From the NCBI GenBank assembly GCA_900557355.1, contig USSR01000107.1, positions 1 through 14,052 of the forward strand: a stretch of DNA of 14,052 nt. Direction: 5' to 3'. The notes beneath the pieces were generated by a model. It was not told the origin of the DNA. It searched no databases and saw only the letters and a program-made list of their open reading frames with translations. The position numbers and the translations under genes are program-made. Shown piece by piece: positions 1-6,062 of the stretch. Origin of the DNA: an uncultured Bacteroides sp. (GTDB taxonomy: Bacteria; Bacteroidota; Bacteroidia; Bacteroidales; Bacteroidaceae). Positions within the stretch are counted from its first letter, which is position 1. Each line of letters opens with the position of its first letter.

Positions 1-222
1 TCTATGCCCGGTTTTCCTGCGCTGGAAGGTGCCATAACCATTGAAAACCTGTGGCCGGGCCGGGAGTCTGCCACCGACTGCAAGGTGGGTCCCAACTGGT
101 ACACTGACAAGAGTGACCCTGCATTGTTCTGGCGGAACCTTCAGGGGGCTGAGACTGTCTACAAGTGGCGTCAGGCAGTTATGGAAGACTGGGGAAAACG
201 GTTGCAATATCTGAAGGATTAA
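1..222 (+). CDS. 3' end of an unrecognised protein (partial, cut by left window edge)
   Basis: An open frame enters from the left edge and stops at a TAA at 220-222, leaving about 73 residues. The first ATG in view (position 4) is probably internal, since the frame is open through the first base. The visible part is rich in Trp and charged residues (for example NLWPGRES, GPNWYTDKSD and VMEDWGKRLQYLKD), has no membrane segment, and looks like the end of a soluble protein or domain. I do not recognise the family. GC-rich codon use (ctg, ggc, acc) looks like a well expressed Bacteroides gene and differs from the AT-rich regulator that follows. No functional link to the peptide locus downstream is visible, and a possible terminator separates them. 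Confidence 0.6.
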   Translation, partial: SMPGFPALEGAITIENLWPGRESATDCKVGPNWYTDKSDPALFWRNLQGAETVYKWRQAVMEDWGKRLQYLKD

Positions 223-233
223 CCGATTTTTTT
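199..233 (+). terminator. possible intrinsic terminator overlapping the stop codon of the first gene
   Basis: CGGTT (199-203) can pair with AACCG (221-225) across a 17-base loop, and a run of seven T follows at 227-233. The T run is good but the 5-bp stem is short and the loop long, so this is only a plausible terminator. It sits where one would be expected, between the first gene and the separately controlled block starting at 538. Confidence 0.35.
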
Positions 234-342
234 ATACAACGGAGAAACTTATGAGAAGGTGCGGATGTCTTTCCGGCCATGTCTGTTTCTTCATTTTTAT
301 GAATTTAGAAACTTATAAATAGTTAATAATCAGTTCCCTGTA

Positions 343-421
343 ATGGCTACACCCTTTCTCCCGGATGGCTACACCCTTTTATGCTTAGGGCTACACCATC
401 CGGGTGAAAGGGTGTAGCCAT
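343..421. repeat. large imperfect hairpin with an internal direct repeat
   Basis: A 26-base arm (343-368) pairs with 396-421 at 25 of 26 positions, the only mismatch being T359 opposite T405. The intervening loop is 27 bases. Inside it, ATGGCTACACCCTTT occurs twice on the plus strand (343-357 and 365-379, period 22) and once inverted (407-421), so the right arm can pair perfectly with either copy. The element lies in the 315-bp gap between the first gene and the regulator; nothing else but a promoter is seen there. It could be a dispersed repetitive hairpin, an operator or a two-state RNA structure. The structure is directly visible; the role is not known. Confidence 0.85.
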
Positions 422-510
422 TTTGCACTCCGGTTGACGGGGTTAAAGTTATATTCTTTGTATTGAAGTAAACTATTACCAAACTATTCTTACATTTTGA
501 TATAAAATTC

Positions 511-518
511 TATCTTTG
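511..518 (+). promoter_or_regulatory. Bacteroides-type -7 promoter element for the regulator gene
   Basis: TATCTTTG matches the Bacteroides primary sigma factor -7 consensus TAnnTTTG at every fixed position. It would start transcription near 525, giving a 5' leader of roughly 13 to 25 bases before the two candidate starts at 538 and 550. No convincing TTTG -33 element is at the usual spacing; a TTTG at 496-499 is too close. Confidence 0.5.
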
Positions 519-537
519 CGCTACAACTTATAGTAAT

Positions 538-2283
538 ATGGCGGATACAATGAAAAACAATATAGCTTTAATAATTCTTTTGATTGCTTTTTTATCGGTG
601 GCCTGCAATGAGCGGCAGAGTAATAACAGACAGCTGATATTGGCGGACTCTCTTATGCAATCGCGGTCGGACAGTGCGTTGTGTATCTTGCAGGGCATTT
701 CAATGGATAAATTTGCTACACAGGCTGATAGTGCTTGCTATGCATTGTTGTTGACGCAGGCAAGGGATAAGAATTATGTTGTGCAGACGGATGATTCGTT
801 GATACGCTATGCTGTGGCATATTACGATAAAACGAATGATGTGCGCATGCAGGCAAAGGCACATTATTATTGGGGATGTGTGTATAGGGATATGAACCGG
901 CAGGCGGAAGCAATCCGGGAATTTCTTATTGCGGCGCCTTTGACGGAGAAAGCGAAAGAAAAGAGACAATTGGGATTGGTGTACAATAATATAGGATTTA
1001 TCTATAATATACAGGGATTTAATGAAAAAGCGGATTCTATTTATCAGTTGATGGAAGTAATAGCTCAAGAGGTGAAGGATACCGCTCTTTGGTCAGAAGC
1101 CCTATCTAAGCAAGGTTCTATAGCTTTAACAAAAGGGAAGGAATATTTTCCTATTGCTGAACAGAAATTGTCAGATGCTTTTGGGGTAGTAGATAGAGTG
1201 GGGAGTAATGGTCTAAAAGCTAATATATCAGCTTCACTCAGTAATTTATATAGTCGGATGGATGAGGGAGAAAAGGCTCTGTATTATGCAAAACTAAATC
1301 TTTCTTTGCGGAGAGATACTGCACGTGCTTATCGTGCTTTTCTTCTTTTAGGGGATGCTTATTATAAATGTAAAGAGTATGATTCGGCAACCTTCTATTT
1401 TAATAAAAGTCTGTTAAGTAAGGATTATGGAAGAAAGGTAGATGCCTATATGCGTTTAGCAGATATAGCGATGATTCAAGGGAATGTTACTTTATCTGTA
1501 GAACTGGAGAGGAACAGTTCTGTATATAAAGATAGTTTATATGAATTTCATCGGAATGTGGTTGCTAATGAAATGATTGAAGCAGAAGCAGATGCACAAG
1601 CAATGCTTCAAAAGTTATATTATAAAGGGCGTTTAAATATGTATCTGTATGTTTTTATGCTGATTGTAGTAATGATTATCGTAGTTGCTCTTTTTCTATA
1701 CAAACGATATCGAAGAAAAAATGATTTATTGCAAAAGGACAAGCAACAATTGGAAAAGGTCAATCAGGATTTGAGTCTACATTACGCTAATTTGCAGACT
1801 GATATAACGGAAAAAGATCTGGAGATTGAAAACTTGAGAAAAGAATTGGTTTCGCATCAGATTGATGAAGAAGAAAGAGCAAAATTGCAGGCAGAACTGG
1901 ACGAGATGATTTTGAAGCGGCGGACTTTAGCGAAAGAGGCTTTTCTGCACTCACCGCTTTACGCAAAGATGCAGGCTATTATACAAGATTATCAGGATAG
2001 GGATGAATCTGATGAAGAAATAAGCGATCAGGAATGGCAGGAATTTGTTGTTGGGATGGATGTAGAGTGGAATAATGCCATAACAGATCTTTGTGTAAAG
2101 TATCAATTATCTAAAGAAGAACTCCATTTGGTATGTTTAAGTTTGGTAGGATTTCCATTCTCTCATTTAGAATACTTATTGCATCTTTCCAGAAAAACAC
2201 TCTATCGAAAGAAAAATGTTTTGTTTAAGCGGATGGGTGTTGAGCAAAATTGTGGATTTGAAGAAATTTTGCAAAGAAAATAG
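538..2283 (+). CDS. membrane-anchored TPR regulator with C-terminal HTH
   Basis: This is a 581-residue protein. The N-terminus is a lipoprotein-like signal (hydrophobic run followed by LSVAC, Cys23). Residues about 40-340 form helical tetratricopeptide-type repeats (for example AKAHYYWGCVYRDMNRQAEA and LGLVYNNIGFIYNIQGFNEKA). A membrane segment lies at about 368-388, followed by KRYRRK, a coiled coil (about 395-465), and a C-terminal HTH-like region near 525-572 (KEELHLVCLSL, LSRKTLYRKKNVLFKRMGV). The order matches a Bacteroidetes family of one-component regulators: periplasmic TPR sensor, single crossing, cytoplasmic DNA-binding end. An alternative start at 550 (MKNN) gives a cleaner signal peptide and has GGCGGA just ahead of it. 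It immediately precedes the secreted-protein and peptide-export genes, so local control of them is the natural inference. The ligand is unknown. Confidence 0.85.
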   Translation: MADTMKNNIALIILLIAFLSVACNERQSNNRQLILADSLMQSRSDSALCILQGISMDKFATQADSACYALLLTQARDKNYVVQTDDSLIRYAVAYYDKTNDVRMQAKAHYYWGCVYRDMNRQAEAIREFLIAAPLTEKAKEKRQLGLVYNNIGFIYNIQGFNEKADSIYQLMEVIAQEVKDTALWSEALSKQGSIALTKGKEYFPIAEQKLSDAFGVVDRVGSNGLKANISASLSNLYSRMDEGEKALYYAKLNLSLRRDTARAYRAFLLLGDAYYKCKEYDSATFYFNKSLLSKDYGRKVDAYMRLADIAMIQGNVTLSVELERNSSVYKDSLYEFHRNVVANEMIEAEADAQAMLQKLYYKGRLNMYLYVFMLIVVMIIVVALFLYKRYRRKNDLLQKDKQQLEKVNQDLSLHYANLQTDITEKDLEIENLRKELVSHQIDEEERAKLQAELDEMILKRRTLAKEAFLHSPLYAKMQAIIQDYQDRDESDEEISDQEWQEFVVGMDVEWNNAITDLCVKYQLSKEELHLVCLSLVGFPFSHLEYLLHLSRKTLYRKKNVLFKRMGVEQNCGFEEILQRK

Positions 2284-2287
2284 GTGA

Positions 2288-2308
2288 TGACACACTTGTG
2301 ACACACTT
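2288..2308 (+). promoter_or_regulatory. tandem 10-bp repeat, candidate regulator binding site
   Basis: TGACACACTT occurs at 2288-2297 and again, identical, at 2299-2308. The 11-bp period is about one turn of DNA, which would place both copies on the same face of the helix. The pair lies directly upstream of, and runs into, the likely -33 region of the DUF3244 gene promoter, and just after the stop codon of the TPR/HTH regulator. An operator for that regulator is a reasonable inference but is not shown. Confidence 0.5.
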
Positions 2309-2334
2309 TGTTTGCACAGACTTTTGTAATTTAG
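2307..2334 (+). promoter_or_regulatory. likely promoter of the DUF3244 / VKOR genes
   Basis: TTTG at 2307-2310 and TAATTTAG at 2327-2334 approximate the Bacteroides -33/-7 pair (TTTG and TAnnTTTG, 7 of 8 in the -7 box), with a 16-base gap slightly shorter than usual. Transcription would start near 2341, just before the start codon at 2356 or 2362. Confidence 0.4.
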
Positions 2335-2355
2335 CCATCATAAAACAAAAGTCTG
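2317..2355. repeat. perfect 10-bp inverted repeat flanking the -7 box
   Basis: CAGACTTTTG (2317-2326) and CAAAAGTCTG (2346-2355) are perfect reverse complements, separated by 19 bases that contain the putative -7 element, and the right arm ends one base before the ATG at 2356. If transcription starts near 2341 the left arm is not in the RNA, so a DNA operator fits better than an mRNA hairpin. The right-arm 10-mer recurs at 4709-4718, upstream of the TlpA-like gene. Confidence 0.6.
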
Positions 2356-2772
2356 ATGCATATGAAAAAGGTATTATTTATTTTATTTTCGTTTTTGTCT
2401 TTTGCTCTTTCGGTAAATGCACAGTTTATCTCTGGTAGTATGGAGATAATGCTTACACAAAAGGATAGTGATAGGGAAATCAGAGGTGGAAGTAGTGATA
2501 TAAGTCCGGAAGATGCTCCCCAAACTCGTGGCGTTATTCCTCAACCTGTGTGTGCTTCCTTATATAATAAGGTGGTAACAGTTAATTTTCAGGCAGTATT
2601 CTCTGCTGTTACGGTCAATGTTATTAATGAAACTACCGGAGAAACTGTTTATTCTGAGCTGTTTATCAACCCTGCAAGTTTTTCTATTGATCTAAGCGGG
2701 AAAGACACAGGAGATTATATGATAGAACTTGTCTCTGATGAAATCACGTTAGAAGGATATTTCCCTTTATAA
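2356..2772 (+). CDS. small secreted DUF3244-family protein
   Basis: This is a 138-residue protein with a Sec signal peptide (MKKVLFILFSFLSFALSVNA, cleavage likely after NA-Q). The ATG at 2362 starts this signal directly and may be the real start; 2356 adds only Met-His. The mature part has a low-complexity, charged linker and then a compact beta-rich domain (VVTVNFQAVFSAVTVNVINE, ETVYSELFINPASFSIDLSG, DYMIELVSDEITLEGYFPL) that fits the fibronectin-III-like fold of DUF3244, a family found in Bacteroidetes. It ends with 24 bases before the VKOR-fusion gene, so the two are probably co-transcribed. Small DUF3244 proteins commonly sit beside TPR/HTH regulators of this type. The biochemical role is unknown; a periplasmic accessory or sensing partner is possible. 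Confidence 0.8.
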   Translation: MHMKKVLFILFSFLSFALSVNAQFISGSMEIMLTQKDSDREIRGGSSDISPEDAPQTRGVIPQPVCASLYNKVVTVNFQAVFSAVTVNVINETTGETVYSELFINPASFSIDLSGKDTGDYMIELVSDEITLEGYFPL

Positions 2773-2796
2773 TATTCTATATAAACAAGGGTAATC

Positions 2797-4338
2797 ATGG
2801 CTGAAGTTGATAATAATATCGCTGTTGTACTCTATCACTATTTACGGGTATTATCTGTAAAGGTGAGCAGAAGTACTGTGCATCGTTTGCTCGATACTCC
2901 GTTAGGAGGTAGCATACGAGGTATCAGTGATGCACTGGATATGCTTCATGTAAAGAATGAAGTATATCAACTTCCGTCATCCGATTATTTTTCGCAATTG
3001 GAATCTCCTTTCATCACAATGCTTCAGGTGGACAAAAATCCATTTTGTGTAGTGACGAAAAAGGGCGATTTCATCGTAGAATTCATTAATGGAGATGGAC
3101 GAAAACACAGTATGACGGTGGACAAATTTTTACCACACTGGACGGGTGCCGTCTTATTCGGAGAGCCTACTAAAAAGACCTTGAATGAACATTACTATGT
3201 AATGAAAAATATTATTTTCTATTTATTGCGTTATAAGTTTGTCATCGCTATACTTTTTATCTTGATATTGGGGATGCAAACTGCATTCTCTCAAAGTCAA
3301 TCACCTGCTTTTATTGCCTATTTATGTGCATTGAGTTTTGGCATTCTTGTGTCTACCGCTATCCTCTACAAAGAATGGGTGAATGAGCAATTCATGGAGC
3401 CATTTTGTCACATCGGAAAAGCAGTGAACTGTAATGAAGTGCTTCATTCTAAGGGGGCAAATATAGCAGGTGTAGGATTAGGGGAATTATCTTTGCTCTA
3501 CTTTGTTGTTCTCTTTTTGTTTTCTTTGACCTGCTGGAATGATTTTTATGGGATTTCTGTCATTTGCTGTGTTGCTGCAACCGCGTTTACTCTATATTCC
3601 ATTATTTACCAGGTTTTCATTCTTCATAAAGGGTGCATGCTTTGCATGCTGGTAAACCTGGCGGTATGGGGTAATGCGGTGGCTCTTCATATGTTGAGAA
3701 ACTATTTTGATATAGGTTTTTCTTTTTCTTCATTTGCTGTATTTATTGCTATAGGATGTATCTGTTTGATTTTTGGAATACAAATGAGAACTATCTGGAG
3801 CAGAGAAAGGGAGAGAATCTCTCTGAAAAAACATCTTGGTAGTTTGCTCGATTCGGAGACTTTTCAGATGTTACTGGCGCTAAAGCCTCAAATAGAGGAG
3901 ATGGCAAGTCCGGATATTACGCTGCATAGTCAGGCGACAGGAAGTAGTGAGATGCTGATAGTAACTAATCCGAATTGTAAGAATTGTGCGAGGGTTCATC
4001 GTCATGTGAGAGAGATAGCTTCAAGGATTCCTGTATCATTGGTATTTCTTACATTCCCAAATGATAGGTTGGGAGAAAAAATTACGCAAATTGTCATTGC
4101 AGCTTATTACATAGATGGGTGGGATAAGGCAATGCAACTTTTGGAAGAGTGGTATGAAACGAAATGTATCAAAGAAGCGGATGATTACAATATAACAACC
4201 GAGGTACAAGGCTTGTGGATGAAGCAACAGGTATATTGCCGGAGACAGAGAATAAACAAGACTCCCTCTGTCATAGTGAGTAAGCATTATATACCGGAAG
4301 TGTATCCGCTATCAGATTTAAGATATGTGTTAACATAA
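2797..4338 (+). CDS. C39-like / VKOR / thioredoxin fusion, probable disulfide-forming enzyme
   Basis: This 513-residue membrane protein is built of three parts. Residues about 1-125 resemble a C39 peptidase fold but lack the catalytic Cys and His (PFCVV stands where the exporter has QQHFVTI). Residues about 135-330 are a vitamin K epoxide reductase domain with roughly five membrane segments: loop cysteines C204 and C212, conserved Ser218 (CNEVLHSKG) and the redox motif C280-M-L-C283. The spacings C204-C212 and C212-S218 are those of classic VKOR proteins. Residues about 375-513 are a thioredoxin/DsbA-like domain with C394-K-N-C397 and a Thr489-Pro490 cis-Pro candidate. VKOR oxidises its thioredoxin partner, which then introduces disulfides into exported substrates; the electron acceptor is a quinone. 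The likely client is the Cys-pair peptide encoded 92 bases downstream. The inactive C39-like part may bind a double-glycine leader. Confidence 0.9.
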   Translation: MAEVDNNIAVVLYHYLRVLSVKVSRSTVHRLLDTPLGGSIRGISDALDMLHVKNEVYQLPSSDYFSQLESPFITMLQVDKNPFCVVTKKGDFIVEFINGDGRKHSMTVDKFLPHWTGAVLFGEPTKKTLNEHYYVMKNIIFYLLRYKFVIAILFILILGMQTAFSQSQSPAFIAYLCALSFGILVSTAILYKEWVNEQFMEPFCHIGKAVNCNEVLHSKGANIAGVGLGELSLLYFVVLFLFSLTCWNDFYGISVICCVAATAFTLYSIIYQVFILHKGCMLCMLVNLAVWGNAVALHMLRNYFDIGFSFSSFAVFIAIGCICLIFGIQMRTIWSRERERISLKKHLGSLLDSETFQMLLALKPQIEEMASPDITLHSQATGSSEMLIVTNPNCKNCARVHRHVREIASRIPVSLVFLTFPNDRLGEKITQIVIAAYYIDGWDKAMQLLEEWYETKCIKEADDYNITTEVQGLWMKQQVYCRRQRINKTPSVIVSKHYIPEVYPLSDLRYVLT

Positions 4339-4430
4339 AGATATTATTTTCGCGAAGTAATAGCTGTTTTGGAATCAGCTTTAAAAAATCCGGGATAACC
4401 TTTTTATTTACCTTTAAATTTTTTATTGTT

Positions 4431-4640
4431 ATGAAGAATTTAAGTAGTTTTGAAGCATTCAAGCTGAACAAGGTTCAGATGGGTGCAGTTAAAGGCGGCG
4501 GTCGTAAGTGTCATGTTACATATAATGACGCTTTGGGCGGAAGTTTCGATATAACTATCGAACAAAATGTTTCAATTGCCGACGCTGAAAAAACATTAAA
4601 GGCTCAGCACCCGGATGCAAATGCCGTTGTGTGTAAGTAG
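4431..4640 (+). CDS. double-glycine leader precursor of a Cys-pair secreted peptide
   Basis: This is a 69-residue precursor. The leader starts MKNLSSFEAFKLNK and ends AVKGG, the Bacteroidetes double-glycine style, so cutting is expected after Gly23 (a third Gly makes Gly24 possible). The 46-residue core begins GRKC and ends VVCK, with cysteines only at Cys27 and Cys68. Sequence pattern suggests strand (CHVTYND), turn (ALGG), strand (SFDITIEQNV), helix (SIADAEKTLKAQHP) and strand (NAVVCK), that is a small beta-beta-alpha-beta fold clasped by one disulfide. The gene lies between a VKOR-thioredoxin protein and a C39 exporter, the machinery needed to oxidise and export it. No RiPP-modifying enzyme is nearby, so it is probably unmodified apart from cleavage and disulfide. 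Function (bacteriocin, signal, other) is not known. Some Bacteroidales antimicrobial peptides are made from double-glycine precursors. Confidence 0.85.
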   Translation: MKNLSSFEAFKLNKVQMGAVKGGGRKCHVTYNDALGGSFDITIEQNVSIADAEKTLKAQHPDANAVVCK

Positions 4641-4647
4641 ATTCTAA

Positions 4648-4683
4648 AAAGGAACCTGTTTTTAAGGTTTCTTTCTGTTTATG
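4648..4683 (+). terminator. terminator-like hairpin just after the precursor peptide gene
   Basis: AAAGGAACCT (4648-4657) pairs with AGGTTTCTTT (4665-4674) in a 10-bp stem with one G-U pair and a 7-base loop, followed by a T-rich tract broken by C and G. It starts eight bases after the peptide stop codon. It may be a partial terminator that leaves the short peptide message abundant and lets less transcription reach the exporter genes. Confidence 0.55.
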
Positions 4684-4810
4684 GAACTTAATCTCTAATT
4701 AGGAAAGCCAAAAGTCTGCTGATATATAAATATATTATGGATTTTTGTATGTCTAAATGTTTTTATAAATTGCAACTTTGGGCTTTTCTTCTTACTAAAA
4801 GTATGTCATT

Positions 4811-6016
4811 ATGAAATTTATTGTTTGCATATCCTTAACTGCTGTATTTACAATAATGTTAGGTTTTTCTTCCCAAAAGGTAAATTCTGACCTCAAGGAG
4901 AAAAGAGCAAAGATTGTCTTGCTTTTGGACAATTATGTTTGTAGCGAGGATCAATGGGTTTATCTGTATGGTTTCAAGGAGTGGGTCTCAGGTAATGAAA
5001 GAGTTATATTTGACTCTGTATTTATTGAAAAAGGGCAACATACAGTAGAGCTGCAGGCAAATATACCTATCGAATGTGAAGCGGAGGTACTATTTTCAAA
5101 AAATGGTCCTAACTTTTCGCTTCCAATGGAACCGGATTCATGTGCTATAATGAATATAGAAGAATCTGACGGAGAATCTTTTTATTATAAAAAAGCAGTT
5201 AAAGGAGAATTTAACAATAGTCTATACGCCTTTTGGAGAGAGAGAATTACATATCGTTCGAAATTGCAGGACTTAATTTCAAGGGATGAAAAAGATAGCA
5301 TTAACCATCTCAAAGCGGAGTGGTTTATTAGGTCAATGGACAGGCTTAAAACGGCTAAATTGGGGCATATTGTTTATGATGCTTATATTATATTATCAGT
5401 AGATTTTCCAGAAAGAAAACCTGAAATAAAAGCATTATCAAAATTAGTAGCTAAAAAATTCCCTAATCATCTTATGTTACAGGAGTCTGTGGGGAATAGA
5501 AAACTTGCTCCTATATCCGAAGGGTCAAAGAAAGCAGGAGACAGACTTTTTGAATTGAGGGAGAATAGACCTCAAATTGATTTGCTTGATCTATCTTTAG
5601 GGAATAAATTGGAACTTGCTTTCTTTGATATAGAAGGAAATAAAATTTCTACAAGCAGTTTAGGTATAGATTATACATTAGTTGATTTTTGGGCAAGTTG
5701 GTGCAAGCCATGCCGCCAAGAAACGCCAACAATTAAATATGCTTTGCAGAAGTATCCTAATAATTTTGCTGTGTATGCTGTTTCTCTTGACGATAAACGA
5801 GCAGCTTGGCAGAGAGCTATAAATGAGGATTCGACACAAATGTTTAAGCATTTAATAGGGACATATCCTAATGGACAACGATCCAGATTATTACGGCAGT
5901 TAAACATTGAAATAATTCCTACAAATTTTTTGATAGATAATAATCAGCGTATCATTGCCAAAGATTTGCATGGAGAAAGGCTTATACAAGTTTTAGACAG
6001 CCTTATTCAAAAATGA
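4811..6016 (+). CDS. TlpA-like periplasmic thioredoxin
   Basis: This is a 401-residue protein. Residues 1-22 are a hydrophobic signal sequence ending near GFSSQ, without a usual lipobox. Residues about 25-260 are an extension without a recognised motif, partly beta-rich near the front (RAKIVLLLDNYV) and helical further on, as in many Bacteroidetes TlpA proteins. The C-terminal thioredoxin domain (about 275-401) has FWASWC298-K-P-C301, the TlpA/ResA-type start, with the cis-Pro segment EIIPTNFLID near residues 370-380. Such proteins act outside the inner membrane, usually as thiol reductants. Here the likely job is to reduce or correct disulfides in the exported peptide or in the transport machinery, balancing the oxidising VKOR fusion. 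The following exporter gene starts 46 bases later, so they probably share a transcript. Direct evidence for the client is lacking. Confidence 0.85.
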   Translation: MKFIVCISLTAVFTIMLGFSSQKVNSDLKEKRAKIVLLLDNYVCSEDQWVYLYGFKEWVSGNERVIFDSVFIEKGQHTVELQANIPIECEAEVLFSKNGPNFSLPMEPDSCAIMNIEESDGESFYYKKAVKGEFNNSLYAFWRERITYRSKLQDLISRDEKDSINHLKAEWFIRSMDRLKTAKLGHIVYDAYIILSVDFPERKPEIKALSKLVAKKFPNHLMLQESVGNRKLAPISEGSKKAGDRLFELRENRPQIDLLDLSLGNKLELAFFDIEGNKISTSSLGIDYTLVDFWASWCKPCRQETPTIKYALQKYPNNFAVYAVSLDDKRAAWQRAINEDSTQMFKHLIGTYPNGQRSRLLRQLNIEIIPTNFLIDNNQRIIAKDLHGERLIQVLDSLIQK

Positions 6017-6062
6017 GCTTCTGAGAGCATTTGCGTTTTAAATGTTTTAGGATTACGTAGCT

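Noticed and set aside
343..421. CRISPR-like repeat
   Set aside because: There are only two direct copies with a 7-bp separation and an inverted third copy; no regular spacers or cas genes are present.
700..1068. Minus-strand frame of 122 codons inside the regulator gene
   Set aside because: Antisense to TPR-coding sequence, no domain, Tyr/Ile/Arg-rich shadow.
4362..4380. Short inverted repeat AGCTG/CAGCT between the VKOR gene and the precursor
   Set aside because: Only five base pairs and followed by an A-rich run rather than T, so it is not a credible plus-strand terminator; no other function can be supported.
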